The notes beneath the pieces are model-generated. The model did no database searches. It worked only from the letters and a program-made list of their open reading frames with translations, and had not been told where the DNA came from. A stretch of DNA of 64,000 nucleotides. It comes from Ignavibacteriales bacterium (GTDB lineage: Bacteria; Bacteroidota; Ignavibacteria; Ignavibacteriales; Ignavibacteriaceae). Location: the NCBI GenBank assembly GCA_016714125.1, contig JADJNX010000001.1:620001-684000 (forward strand), in the 5' to 3' direction. Position 1 is the stretch's first letter. Every line of letters starts with the position of its first letter. The translations under genes were made by a program, and so were the position numbers. Positions 46,282-56,178 of the stretch are shown here, piece by piece.

Positions 46282-47259
46282 ATGATCTTTAATTCAAACC
46301 TGAACCTTCTAAAAGCAATCGGAAATACCCCCTGCGTAAAACTCGAGAACCTTTCGAAACTCACCAATCATGAAGTTTGGGCAAAACTTGAGTTTATGAA
46401 TCCCGGTGGAAGTATCAAAGATCGCATAGCCATGTATATGATCGAAAAGGCTGAAAAAGAGGGTAAACTTAAACCCGGGGACACAATTATTGAAAATTCT
46501 TCAGGCAATACTGCAATGGGACTTGCGATTGTCTGCCGACAAAAAGGTTACAAATTAAAGATCATAATCAGAAACACCACCTCAAAAGAAAAAATTAAGA
46601 TGCTTGAAATAATGGGTGTGGATGTTATTAAAGTGGATGCTTCGCTTCCCCCCGATCATCCCGATTCCTACAATAATTTTGCTTCAAAACTCGCTTCAAA
46701 CGACCCACATGTTTTCTACATCGATCAACACAATAATCTCGATAACAACGAAGCTCATTACATGTCAACCGGACCGGAAATCTGGCAACAAATGAATGGA
46801 AGAATTGACTATTTTGTCGCAGGAGTTGGAACAGGGGGAACTTGCACAGGCGCGGGTAGATATCTGAAAGAGAAAAATCCTGATGTTCAGATTATTGGTG
46901 TTGATCCCGTTGGATCAATTTTTTACGATTATTTCAAAACGGGAAAGATTGTTGAGTCTTCAAGATATCTAATCGAAGGTTTGGGAGATGAATTTCTAAT
47001 TAAAACCGCACAACTTGAAGTTCTCGATGACATGATTCAAGTAAACGACAAACAAGCAATTGAAAACACCTTTCTCCTTGTAGCTCAGGAAGGCATACTT
47101 TCAGGTGGTTCATCGGGTGCAAACATCTATGGGGTTCTGAACCTCGCCAAACGACTAAAAGAACCATCTGTAATCTGTACCGTAATCTGCGATTCAGGCT
47201 ATAAATATTTAAGCACTGTTTATAACGACGATTGGCTGACTGCTAACGGTATGATTTAA
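46282..47259 (+). CDS. cysteine synthase / PLP-dependent beta-synthase
   Basis: A fold-type II PLP enzyme of 325 residues from ATG 46282 (an in-frame TTG is six bases earlier). Motifs: LKAIGNTPCVKLENLSKL, NPGGSIKDRIAMYM with the PLP lysine, IIENSSGNTAMGLAI, the phosphate loop GVGTGGTCTGAGRYL and EGILSGGSSGANIYG. No CBS or regulatory domains are present, so O-acetylserine sulfhydrylase (CysK/CysM) is more likely than cystathionine beta-synthase. The adjacent metK-ahcY genes keep cystathionine synthesis as an alternative. Confidence 0.9.
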   Translation: MIFNSNLNLLKAIGNTPCVKLENLSKLTNHEVWAKLEFMNPGGSIKDRIAMYMIEKAEKEGKLKPGDTIIENSSGNTAMGLAIVCRQKGYKLKIIIRNTTSKEKIKMLEIMGVDVIKVDASLPPDHPDSYNNFASKLASNDPHVFYIDQHNNLDNNEAHYMSTGPEIWQQMNGRIDYFVAGVGTGGTCTGAGRYLKEKNPDVQIIGVDPVGSIFYDYFKTGKIVESSRYLIEGLGDEFLIKTAQLEVLDDMIQVNDKQAIENTFLLVAQEGILSGGSSGANIYGVLNLAKRLKEPSVICTVICDSGYKYLSTVYNDDWLTANGMI

Positions 47260-47265
47260 TTCGAA

Positions 47266-47292
47266 GGTTTTTGCTTTAAAGCAAAATTTTTC
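47266..47292 (+). terminator. probable terminator after the cysteine-synthase gene
   Basis: TTTTGCTTTAAAGCAAAATTTTT forms a perfect 9-bp AT-rich palindrome (47269-47286) with a T run after it. The stem is weak. Confidence 0.5.
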
Positions 47293-47369
47293 GTGTGTTT
47301 GTAGGTAAGATTATATGAGAGTGTTCTCTGCTTCAAAATTCCTGATTGCACTAATCTAAAACATAAAAA

Positions 47370-47408
47370 TTATTGGATTACTGCGTTATTGGATTATTGG
47401 ATTAACCC
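47370..47408. repeat. short tandem repeat of ATTGGATTA
   Basis: Three copies of TTATTGGATTA or ATTGGATTA occur between 47370 and 47405, ending at the stop codon of the minus-strand YrdC-family gene. The rest of 47293-47369 shows nothing. Confidence 0.6.
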
Positions 47409-48023
47409 CTAATCCTCAAAAATTGAGACATCCCCGGCACCTCTTCTAACAATAATTGGTTCATCGGTGCTGAGATCAATGACACTGGAAGGTTTATTTG
47501 GAACATATCCGGCTGAAAGCATTACATCCACTGCAAATCCAAGGACTGCTTCAATTTCATCCGGTTTTGAGAGAATTTCACCTTTTCTGTTGGTGGTGGA
47601 AGTACTAACGATTGGATGCCCCAATTCTCTTGCAAGTTCAATTGCGATCGCATGGTCAGGAACTCTGATACCTACTGTTTTTCTTTTCGACCAAAGTCTC
47701 TTTGGAACTTCACGTGCGGCTGGAAGAATAAATGTATATGGACCCGGAAGTAATTTTTTCATATTCTTATAAGCGTAATCTGATACTCGGGCATAAGTAG
47801 AGATATCTTTGAGATCCGGTACAATAAAACTAAACAGCTTATCTCTCGACTCATTTTTTACCATCCAGAGTTTTTCCAGTGCTCCTTTGGCATAGATGCT
47901 GCACCCGATACCGTAATATGTGTCGGTAGGAAAGATAACCAGTTCACCGGCTTCTAATGCTTCAGCAGCCTTGGTGATGAACCGCTTTTGTGGTGTTATC
48001 GGGTGAAGTTCGTAAAGGTCCAT
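47409..48023 (-). CDS. YrdC/Sua5-family protein (YciO/TsaC-like), copy 2
   Basis: A 204-residue YrdC-domain protein from the ATG at 48023; an earlier TTG at 48032 is possible. Motifs: ELVIFPTDTYYGIGCSIYAK, VKNESRDKLFSFIVPDL, GPYTFILPA, TVGIRVPDHAIAIELARELG and HPIVSTSTTNRKGE. The ending PIIVRRGAGDVSIF is like the YciO subfamily. It differs clearly from the paralogue at 15443. Which of the two is the t6A enzyme cannot be decided here. Confidence 0.87.
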   Translation of the reverse strand: MDLYELHPITPQKRFITKAAEALEAGELVIFPTDTYYGIGCSIYAKGALEKLWMVKNESRDKLFSFIVPDLKDISTYARVSDYAYKNMKKLLPGPYTFILPAAREVPKRLWSKRKTVGIRVPDHAIAIELARELGHPIVSTSTTNRKGEILSKPDEIEAVLGFAVDVMLSAGYVPNKPSSVIDLSTDEPIIVRRGAGDVSIFED

Positions 48024-48130
48024 CAATGTCAATTCAGAAAATCGAAAAATATATCAAAGTAAAATACAATATTTCATCAATTCCATCCATAATTCAACAA
48101 TTGTCTAATCCCAGCATACATCCCCAAAAT

Positions 48131-48162
48131 AAAAAAGGCTGCCCTAAAAAGAACAGCCTTAT
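48131..48162 (-). terminator. rho-independent terminator after ahcY
   Basis: Minus strand AAGGCTGTTC-loop-GGGCAGCCTT (48135-48160) followed by six T. The stem core matches the terminators near 5430 and 59090. The remaining 48033-48130 and 48163-48250 contain degenerate ATACTTAAGACCTGATACTT repeats near 48220 but no gene. Confidence 0.8.
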
Positions 48163-48250
48163 AAATTATTTAAGCATCATACTTCAGTATTAAATCATTC
48201 AGATTGAAAAACCATAATACTTAAGACCTGATACTTAATACCTAACTAAA

Positions 48251-49528
48251 TCAGGTTCCTGCGGAATAATCATCCATGTATTCAACTTGTTCAGGGGTCA
48301 ATTCATCAATAGCATAACCTTGTGTGGCAAGTTTAATACCGGCGATTTCCTGATCCTGTTCAACTGGAATGTCAAACACTTTGTTTTCAAGTTTATTACC
48401 TGCTTTGTGCTCATTAGCGAGGCGTACCTGTGACATGAACTGATTGGCAAATGACATATCCATTACTTCAGAGGGGTGACCTTCAGCAGCTGCAAGATTT
48501 ACAAGCCTGCCCTGAGCAAGAAGATATATTTTTCTGCCATCAGCAAGAGTATATTCTTCGTTGTTTGGACGAACTGTTCTTTTTGAAACAGCGAGAGCTT
48601 CAAGATCGTCAATGTTAATTTCGCAATCATAATGACCGGTGTTGCAGATAATTGCTCCATCTTTCATCACTTCGAAATGTTTTTTAACGATAATGTCTTT
48701 GATACCGGTAGCGGTAATGAATACATCACCGACTGCAGCAGCATCATCCATTTTCATTACTCTCATACCTTCGAGGGTAGCTTTAAGAGCTGCGGTTGCT
48801 TTAACTTCGGTTGCGATGACATTACATCCCATGCCCTGAGCTCTTCTGGCAACACCACTTCCGCAGTGACCGTAACCGGCTACAACGAAATTTTTACCTG
48901 CGAGAAGGATTGAGGTTGCTCTGAGAATACCATCAAGTGATGACTGTCCGGTTCCGTAAACGTTATCAAAATCCCATTTTGTTTCAGCGTCATTAACAGC
49001 GATAACAGGATATTTGAGTGCACCTGCATCTGCCATTGCTCTAAGTCTGTGTACACCGGTGGTTGTTTCTTCAGTACCGCCGATAATGGTTGGGATAAGT
49101 TCCGGGAATTTGTTGTGAACGGTGAAGATAAGATCAGCACCATCATCAAGTGTCAGGTTTGGTTTCATGTCAAGGGTTCTCTCGATACACCAGTAGAACT
49201 CTTCAACATTCATTCCATGCCATGCGTAAATCTCTTGACCGGCTGCTGCGAGAGCTGCTGCAATGTCATCCTGAGTTGAAAGTGGGTTACAACCGCTCCA
49301 TGAAACCTGTGCTCCTGCAGCGGAGAGAGTTTCAATGAGTACTGCGGTTTCTTTTGTTACATGAAGACAGCCGGCAATTTTATAGCCTGCAAGTGGTTTT
49401 GTAACTGCTACTTCTTTTCTAATCTGCATCATAACAGGCATTCTTGACTCTGCCCATTCGATTTTCATTCTTCCCTGCTCAGCAAGAGAAATGTCTCTTA
49501 CTTTGTAATGTCCTTGTTTATGGTCCAT
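48251..49528 (-). CDS. ahcY: S-adenosylhomocysteine hydrolase
   Basis: Splits S-adenosylhomocysteine into adenosine and homocysteine, completing the methyl cycle begun by MetK upstream. The 425-residue protein lacks the roughly 40-residue insert of eukaryotic-like forms and has YKIAGCLHVTKETAVLIETL, SWSGCNPLSTQDDIAAAL, VYGTGQSSLDGILRATSIL, the NAD site AGYGHCGSGVARRA, NTGHYDCEINI and a C-terminal NAD-contacting tail. It starts 37 bases after the metK stop, in a metK-ahcY unit. Confidence 0.97.
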   Translation of the reverse strand: MDHKQGHYKVRDISLAEQGRMKIEWAESRMPVMMQIRKEVAVTKPLAGYKIAGCLHVTKETAVLIETLSAAGAQVSWSGCNPLSTQDDIAAALAAAGQEIYAWHGMNVEEFYWCIERTLDMKPNLTLDDGADLIFTVHNKFPELIPTIIGGTEETTTGVHRLRAMADAGALKYPVIAVNDAETKWDFDNVYGTGQSSLDGILRATSILLAGKNFVVAGYGHCGSGVARRAQGMGCNVIATEVKATAALKATLEGMRVMKMDDAAAVGDVFITATGIKDIIVKKHFEVMKDGAIICNTGHYDCEINIDDLEALAVSKRTVRPNNEEYTLADGRKIYLLAQGRLVNLAAAEGHPSEVMDMSFANQFMSQVRLANEHKAGNKLENKVFDIPVEQDQEIAGIKLATQGYAIDELTPEQVEYMDDYSAGT

Positions 49529-49565
49529 TAAATATAACTCCTGAATTCTAAATTCTTGTTTACGA

Positions 49566-50711
49566 TTATTTATTGTATTTTTTAAAGGTATCTACGAGAT
49601 CAAGTTTCTCCCATGTGAAACCGTCTCCACTTCTTCCAAAATGACCATAAGCAGCGGTTGCTCTATAAACAGGTCTTCTCAACTGAAGTCTTTCGATAAT
49701 CCCCTGCTGGTGTAAGATCAACTTCTTTTGCTATCATATCGGCAATAGCCTTGTCAGCAATTTTTCCGGTACCAAAGGTATCAACAAAAATTGAAACCGG
49801 CTCAGCAACACCAATTGCATAAGCGACCTGAATAAGGCACTCTCTGGCAAGTCCGGCAGCAACAACATTTTTAGCGATGTGACGGGCTGCATAAGTTGCA
49901 CTTCTGTCCACTTTCGAAGGATCTTTTCCGGAAAAGGCGCCGCCACCATGAGGAGCCCATCCTCCATAGGTGTCAACGATGATCTTTCTTCCTGTAAGCC
50001 CTGTATCACCATGGGGTCCACCAATTTCAAATCTACCTGTTGGGTTGATATGAAATTTTGTATTTTCATCGAGAAGATTTGCGGGAATTACAGTTTTAAT
50101 TACATTTTCCATTACTTCTTTTTTGATTGTCTCCTGGCTGACATCACTGTCATGCTGTGTTGATATTACAACAGCATCAACACGAAGTGGTCTTTGTCGT
50201 CAGAATATTCTACTGTCACCTGGGATTTTGAATCAGGTCTCAACCAGCTCATCAATCCGTTATTGGCTTTTCTAATCTCGGCAAGTTTTGCAACAAGTTT
50301 ATGAGAAAGAACTATCGGCAATGGCATTAATTCTTCTGTCTGATCACATGCAAATCCGAACATGATACCCTGATCACCAGCTCCACCGGTATCAACACCC
50401 ATCGCGATATCACGTGATTGTTCGTGCATTACATTTACAATTCCAACGCTCTCAGCGGCGAATTTGTATTCAGATTTGGTATATCCAATTTCTTCAATTG
50501 TTTGTCTTACAACTTTGTTAAGATCGATATACGCATTTGTGGTGATCTCGCCACCAACAACTACCAAGCCTGTAGTAGCATAAGTTTCGCAGGCTACTCT
50601 TGAGTTTGGATCCTGAGCGTAAATCGCGTCAAGAACCGCATCAGAAATAGCATCACACAATTTATCGGGGTGCCCTTCGGACACAGATTCAGATGTGAAA
50701 TAAAATGACAT
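49566..50711 (-). CDS. metK: S-adenosylmethionine synthetase, two frameshifts
   Basis: Makes S-adenosylmethionine from methionine and ATP. The corrected protein is 381 residues. Motifs: SESVSEGHPDKLCDAISDAV, GAGDQGIMFGFA, GGAFSGKDPSKVDRSATYAA RH and TFGTGKIADK, with the ending SGDGFTWEKLDLVDTFKKYN. One A is missing at 50193-50195 (restores DDKRPLRVDAVVISTQHDSD) and one G is extra at 49701-49704 (restores LTPAGIIERLQLRRPVYRAT). Because one is a loss and one a gain, total length is unchanged. The gene precedes ahcY. Confidence 0.95.
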
Positions 50712-50734
50712 CTATGGTTTCCTTGTTATTCTAA

Positions 50735-51715
50735 TTAGTTAAAATCAATTTCGGAAGAATCACCGGTATTAACCCTTGTGAATTTTCCGCGTAAAAATGA
50801 ATTGGCGCCAATAAGTGAATCCTCAAATATGCAGCGCACCACCTCTGCATTTGGACCTATTATCGAATTTTTTACCACTGAGTCAGTGATTTTTACCCCT
50901 TCAGAGACGGTCACAAATGGACCTACAACAGAATTTTCTATCAAAGCTGTTGAATGGATGTAACACGGAGGATTGATAACAACTTTTCCACTTTCATTTG
51001 AATCATGGTGCTTCGATAATAAGAACCTGTTTGTTTCCAATAAAGTTTCCGGTTTACCACAATCGTACCAGCCATCAACTGTAAAGGGTACCATCACTTC
51101 CCCCTGATCAAGCATCATTTGTAATGCATCGGTCAGTTGAAATTCACCCCGCGTACGCCTGTTGTTCTCAATATTAAATCTAAGACATTCAGCAAGTTTC
51201 TGAGAGTTTTTGATGTAATAAAGTCCTACAATTGCCATGTTAGATGGGGGAACTTCAGGTTTTTCAACAAGTTGTGTGATTTTGCCATTCTCTACGATGG
51301 CTACACCAAATCTCTTGGGGTCATCAACATGTTTTAAGCCGAGAGCATTCGCACCAAGTTCTATTACTGCATCCAAATCAACATCAAAAATTGTGTCCCC
51401 CAAAATAATGAATATCTCATCGTTGCCAAAAGTATGGGCTGCCTGGTAAATGGCATGACCCAATCCCTCCTGTTTTTTTTGTTCAACAAAAATAGATTCC
51501 ATCTCCGGGAAATTCTTTTCAACATACTGTTTTATCATTCCACCAAGGTGCCCGGTAACAAAAGTTGCCTCTTTGATCCCTGAATCAAGAAGTTTTTGCA
51601 AGATATGCCCAAGAATCGGTTTATCACCAACAGTAAGCAGAACTTTAGGAATGGTATTAGTATGTGGTTTTAATCGACTGCCAATTCCAGCGACCGGTAT
51701 TATTCTTTTGAACAT
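50735..51715 (-). CDS. nucleotidyltransferase with left-handed beta-helix (sugar-1-phosphate type)
   Basis: A 326-residue sugar nucleotidyltransferase. The start IIPVAGIGSRLKPHTNTIPK carries the nucleotide-binding GxGxRL-type loop and Lys, followed by LGDTIFDVDLDAVIE and EKPEVPPSNMAIVGLYYI. From about residue 240 hexapeptide-like repeats (TALIENSVVGPFVTVSEG, IGPNAEV) indicate a beta-helix end. It resembles glucose-1-phosphate thymidylyltransferases of the long type; the nucleotide and sugar are not determined. It is 23 bases upstream of metK. Confidence 0.88.
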   Translation of the reverse strand: MFKRIIPVAGIGSRLKPHTNTIPKVLLTVGDKPILGHILQKLLDSGIKEATFVTGHLGGMIKQYVEKNFPEMESIFVEQKKQEGLGHAIYQAAHTFGNDEIFIILGDTIFDVDLDAVIELGANALGLKHVDDPKRFGVAIVENGKITQLVEKPEVPPSNMAIVGLYYIKNSQKLAECLRFNIENNRRTRGEFQLTDALQMMLDQGEVMVPFTVDGWYDCGKPETLLETNRFLLSKHHDSNESGKVVINPPCYIHSTALIENSVVGPFVTVSEGVKITDSVVKNSIIGPNAEVVRCIFEDSLIGANSFLRGKFTRVNTGDSSEIDFN

Positions 51716-51782
51716 GGTTAAATATCAATGTAGATTAGGCGGGATTACCGATTCGCTGTGTTTGGATTATGTCATGTCGCCT

Positions 51783-53167
51783 TTAATTCAGTAACTCTTT
51801 CTTTTGTTTCCATTTTTCGATTAGGTAGTTGATACCGTATGCTGCTAAAACCAAATAGAATGGAGTTATTGGCAGTTTAAATCGGGCACTGCTCCCCAGC
51901 GTCCCTACTACCAGGGTAAAATAAATTATCATCCCCAGGAGCATTAACATTTCCTTGATCCTGCCATTTTTATAGAGCTTCCATAAACCAACAACTACCA
52001 ATAAATATGATATTATTAGAAAGATCATGACCGAACCGCTTGCAATTATTGTTCCAATTTTTCTTTCTTTCAAAAAATAATCTATTTGCGATAATTGTGA
52101 TACTCCATAAAAGTGTTTACCAAGGACATAACTCCCCTCCAACCCCAGAATTGAGGATATCTGATAAGATGACAAAGAAGTATAGATGTTCGCACAACCT
52201 GATAAGTAATTTTGAATAAATTTTACCGGTTCCTGTTGAATCAGCTCAAAAGCAACACTTTTTTCGGTTTGGTCCAGTATAAATGGGTTATTGATCTTTG
52301 ATCCACCAGCCTCTTTTACCTTATCTTGAAGCATCTTGTGTGTTGAGTCAGGATGCATTTGATATTGATTGTTATAGATCGAACCGACAAAAACGTAGAG
52401 TAAATTATATCCACCATTAGTTGACAAACCAAAATGGTCATACAACTTATAATTTCGAATCAACCATGGGGATAATGTGATTAAAAGGAAACACAAAAAT
52501 AGCAGGGCACTCTTTGTCTTTTCAATCCATGTTTCCTTTAAAAGATGTATAAAGAAATTATCACGGGGATAAAAAGAAAATTTGCTGCAGGTCTGAAATA
52601 CATCGACAGACCCAGAAATACTGCAGCCACAACTAATAAAAGCCGTTTATGTTCAGCTAAATAATTAATGAAAAAAAGAAAAAAGAGAAGTATCAGTGGG
52701 ATGAATAAATTTTCACTAAAAAATGTTTGTGTGTAAACAATTTGGTGAGGCTCAATGGCCAATAGTATAGCTGAAAAGAGAGCGATTTTTTCAGTGAATA
52801 GCTTTTTTCCAATCAGATAGAGTAGAAAAACCGAAAAAGTTGAAATGAAGCAGTTTAGGAAAAGAATCACCCAAGGTTTTACTCCAACGATAGAATAAAC
52901 TGCCGCCAGAAAGGCAGGAAAACCGGGTGCCCAAAATGTCTCACCATTATCGTAACCTTCCAACATGCCTAAGGCCAAATTTTGATACGAAGCACCATCT
53001 GAGAGGAGAAGTTTACTACTTACAACACTTTCATCCCAAGGACTAAAGGATATGAAAGCTCCTAACCGTAACAAAAATGCAACTACAAGAATTATATAAA
53101 TGTAGTTGTTTTTATTCCGAAAAGAGTTTGCAGATTTTGTCATTAATGGCTGGAGATGAGTCTTCAC
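51783..53167 (-). CDS. GT39/ArnT-like membrane glycosyltransferase, one frameshift
   Basis: Corrected length is 461 residues, all membrane helices: IYIILVVAFLLRLGAFISF, then DGASYQNLALGMLEGYDNGE and WAPGFPAFLAAVYSIVGVKP (the luminal loop with acidic residues typical of the family), then SPWLIRNYKLYDHFGLSTN and late helices. The raw frame stops at 52538 after SLYIF; one extra T in TTTT (52540-52543) gives LKETWIEKTKSALLFL and runs to the stop at 51783. Such enzymes move a sugar from a polyprenyl phosphate to a lipid or protein; the DPM1-like gene at 40167 could supply the donor. Start at 53167 (GTG) is uncertain; M9 is an alternative. Confidence 0.85.
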
Positions 53168-53244
53168 CTTTTCTCACTGTTTGGAAATCTAAAAGAAGTG
53201 TTATTTTAGTTGTCCAATTTCGCAAAAATCAATGAATAATTCTA

Positions 53245-54183
53245 ATGAAGTCCACAAAAATCTCAAATCTTTTTAACATTCAATATCCAATCATCTCGGG
53301 TGGGATGGTTTGGGTTTCCGGCTGGCGACTTGCTTCTGCGGTCTCAGAGAGTGGAGGCTTGGGCCTCATCGGTGCCGGATCAATGAAACCTGATCTGCTG
53401 AGAGAGCATATAAAAAAATGTAAAGTCGCCACTTCAAAACCGTTTGGTGTTAATTTGCCTCAATTGAGAGAGGATATTTCAGATCTTATTGAGGTTGTGA
53501 TTGAAGAGAATATTAAAATCGTTTTTACCTCTGCCGGACACCCGGGAAAACATATTGAGCGACTAAAATCTGGTGGGGTTACTGTTGTTCATGTGGTTTC
53601 CAATGTCAAACAGGGTCTAAAATCCCAGGAGGTTGGCTGTGATGCGGTTGTTGGAGAAGGTGTGGAAGCCGGGGGTCACAATGGTCCGGACGAAATTACA
53701 ACCTTATGCCTTATCCCCCAATTAGTGGATTCACTCAAAATTCCGGTAATTGCTGCCGGTGGAATCGCTGACGGACGACAAATTGTTGCCTGCCTGGCTT
53801 TGGGTGCCTCAGGTGTTCAAATTGGTACCCGATTTGCCACCTCAATAGAATCCTCAGCGCATGAACTTTATAAAAAGTTGGTGGTTGAGTCAACTGACAA
53901 CGGGACAATACTTGGACTTCGCAATGCGGGACTTGCAAGAATGATTAAAAATCCTTTTTCAATAAAAGTTATGGACCTTGAAAAAAGAGGCGCAACCAAA
54001 GAAGAAATAATTGAGGCATTGGGAAGAAAACGAGAAATGATGGGCATCTTCGAAGGTAATTATGAAGAGGGACAGTTCGAAGCCGGGCAGAGTTCTGGCC
54101 TTATAAAGGAGATTCTGCCCGTTCACGAAATTTTTCAGAAATTATTACAAGAGATCAACACCGCAAAAACTTCTTTGAATTAA
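53245..54183 (+). CDS. FMN-dependent nitronate monooxygenase / FabK-like protein
   Basis: A 312-residue TIM-barrel flavoprotein. Motifs: YPIISGGMVWVSGWRLASAV, GGLGLIGAGSMKPDLL, VEAGGHNGPDEITTL, VIAAGGIADGRQIVACLALG and GASGVQIGTRFATSIESSAH. These fit both 2-nitropropane-dioxygenase-type enzymes and the enoyl-ACP reductase FabK. The conserved EAGGH His and phosphate-binding GGI-GTRF blocks are present. Since a FabL-like SDR occurs at 29601, this may be a second ENR or a detoxification enzyme. Confidence 0.87.
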   Translation: MKSTKISNLFNIQYPIISGGMVWVSGWRLASAVSESGGLGLIGAGSMKPDLLREHIKKCKVATSKPFGVNLPQLREDISDLIEVVIEENIKIVFTSAGHPGKHIERLKSGGVTVVHVVSNVKQGLKSQEVGCDAVVGEGVEAGGHNGPDEITTLCLIPQLVDSLKIPVIAAGGIADGRQIVACLALGASGVQIGTRFATSIESSAHELYKKLVVESTDNGTILGLRNAGLARMIKNPFSIKVMDLEKRGATKEEIIEALGRKREMMGIFEGNYEEGQFEAGQSSGLIKEILPVHEIFQKLLQEINTAKTSLN

Positions 54184-54226
54184 AGCTTTGCTCCGGAATC
54201 AAAGATATAATCAGGGAGTCCCGGGT

Positions 54227-55990
54227 CTAATCCAGCCCTCTTGATTTCAGCAGCGCATCAACTTTTGGTTCTCTGCCGCGGAATTTTTTATAGTTTTCCA
54301 TGAGATCAACACTTCCGAGAGGTTCAAGGATATATTTCCTGTAATCCGAAGCTGTTTTTTGATCAAATATTCCCTTCTCTTCAAAAGCTTCAAAACCATC
54401 GGCATCCAGGACAGCTGCCCAAAGGTAACTGTAATATCCTGCCTCATAACCCCATGTTGCAATGTGAAGGAAGTTGGTACTCATATATCTTGGCAAAAAC
54501 TCAGGGAGAATTCCCATCTTTTTCAGCGATTCATTCTGAAATTGGGTGACATCTCTCTCAGTCGCATCTGTCAATGTATGCCAGTCGAGATCAAGAATTG
54601 AAGCTGAAATATATTCACCTTGTAACCGGAAATTTTCGCACCATGCACCATTCGTTTTGCTTTCTCTCGGATAATAGTCGGTATACAATATTCCAATATG
54701 TTTGCCGTCCGCTTCACGAACTTCAAATACACGAACATCGGGATGATATACCTCGATGTCAGGTCTTGGGACAAACTGTACTCCAAACAATTTTGTGGAT
54801 ACAGCAAAAACCCCGTCAAGAACATTTTCAAGTTTGAAGTAGGGTCTCAGCATCTCTTCATCCATGTCATATTTGGCTTTTTTCACCTTTTCAGCGTAAA
54901 ACCACCAATCCCAAGGTTCAAGTTTAAATTTTCCACCTTCCAAATCAATGATCTTTTGCATCTCATCAACTTCACTCTGAGCCCTTTTTACTGTCGGTTT
55001 CCAGACATCATATAAAAATTTATAAGCATTTTCGGGGGTTTTCGCCATCTTCTTTTCAAGTATAAAATCAGCATAGTTTTTGTAACCCAACAAATTTGCT
55101 TTCTGAACCCTGAGAGAAACCATCCTTGACAAAACTTTTTTATTGTCGAGTTCGTCATTATTGTTCCCACGATTCACATACGCTTTATACAGCTTTTCAC
55201 GCAGTTCCCTTTTTTCTGAAAACTGCAAAAATGGCAGAAGTGTTGGTTTGTCAATCGTGAAGATCCATTTACCTGAGAGTCCCTTTTCTGATGCTTTAGC
55301 AGCTGCAGCAGAGATCATATCTTCTGAAAGTCCGGCGAGATCGGCTTTGTTTTCAACAATTAAATAAAATTTTGCGTTTTCTTTCCGAACATTATCACCA
55401 AAAAGAACATTTAATTTTGAAAGCTCTTCATTAATTGCTCTGAGTTTGTTTTTTTGTTCTTCGTTCAGATTTGCTCCACCACGAACAAAATCCAGATAAT
55501 AACCCTTCAACAACAGACTCTGCTCTTCATTCAGTTTTTCACTCTCACGTCCATCGTAAACTGCTTTAATCCTTTTAAAGAGTTTTTCATTCAGATATAT
55601 GTCATCTCTGTGTTTTGCCGTCATAAGTGCAAATTTCTCTGCAAGTACCTGCATTTCATTGTTTGTTATAACCGAAACGAGATTCTGGAAAGTCCTGTCA
55701 ACTTTAAATAAAAGTCCACCGGAAAGTTCAAGAGCCTCAATGGTATTTTTGAAAGTGGGCACCTCCCTGTTGACAACTATTTTGTCGATTTCAATATCGT
55801 GTTGTCTTATCCCTTCTTCATACCCCGGAAGGTAATGTTCGAGTTTTATTTCTGTGAAGGGCGGGGTACCAAATGGAGTTTTCCACTCCTTAAAAAATGG
55901 ATTATTTGAATTGTTCACGGTGTTTTTTTGTCCATAATTTGATAAAAACATCATTGCCACTATTAAAAGGCTAAATATCGCTGTTTTCAT
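54227..55990 (-). CDS. M3-family peptidase (Dcp/OpdA-like) lacking the HExxH zinc region
   Basis: From the ATG at 55990 a signal peptide (MKTAIFSLLIVAMMFLSNYG) precedes a typical M3 peptidase N-terminal half (FKEWKTPFGTPPFTEIKLEH, FRGREPKVDALLKSRGL at the C-terminus). The family continues after YTDYYPRESKTNGAW with about 115 residues holding HEFGH and the third zinc ligand, but here CENFRLQG joins directly to EYISASILDLDWHTLT at about 54617. The deletion is in frame, so the remaining protein is 587 residues and should fold partly, but cannot bind the catalytic zinc. Cause is unknown: natural deletion, assembly collapse or artefact. Family is sure; activity is not expected. Confidence 0.87.
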   Translation of the reverse strand: MKTAIFSLLIVAMMFLSNYGQKNTVNNSNNPFFKEWKTPFGTPPFTEIKLEHYLPGYEEGIRQHDIEIDKIVVNREVPTFKNTIEALELSGGLLFKVDRTFQNLVSVITNNEMQVLAEKFALMTAKHRDDIYLNEKLFKRIKAVYDGRESEKLNEEQSLLLKGYYLDFVRGGANLNEEQKNKLRAINEELSKLNVLFGDNVRKENAKFYLIVENKADLAGLSEDMISAAAAKASEKGLSGKWIFTIDKPTLLPFLQFSEKRELREKLYKAYVNRGNNNDELDNKKVLSRMVSLRVQKANLLGYKNYADFILEKKMAKTPENAYKFLYDVWKPTVKRAQSEVDEMQKIIDLEGGKFKLEPWDWWFYAEKVKKAKYDMDEEMLRPYFKLENVLDGVFAVSTKLFGVQFVPRPDIEVYHPDVRVFEVREADGKHIGILYTDYYPRESKTNGAWCENFRLQGEYISASILDLDWHTLTDATERDVTQFQNESLKKMGILPEFLPRYMSTNFLHIATWGYEAGYYSYLWAAVLDADGFEAFEEKGIFDQKTASDYRKYILEPLGSVDLMENYKKFRGREPKVDALLKSRGLD

Positions 55991-56178
55991 ATTGCTGCTG
56001 TTATGTTGTTTTTTAAAATGTCTGCAAATCGGCAAACTCAACTTCAAATATATCAAATTTCTCCCTCCTGATTAATCCCCTCTCTGTGCTCTGCAGGCTC
56101 TGTGGTTTATTCCCTCGCTTTTAGTTATTTTTAGTGTTGATATTTTCTAAATTCCTACTTAAAACAGGCACAGTCACT

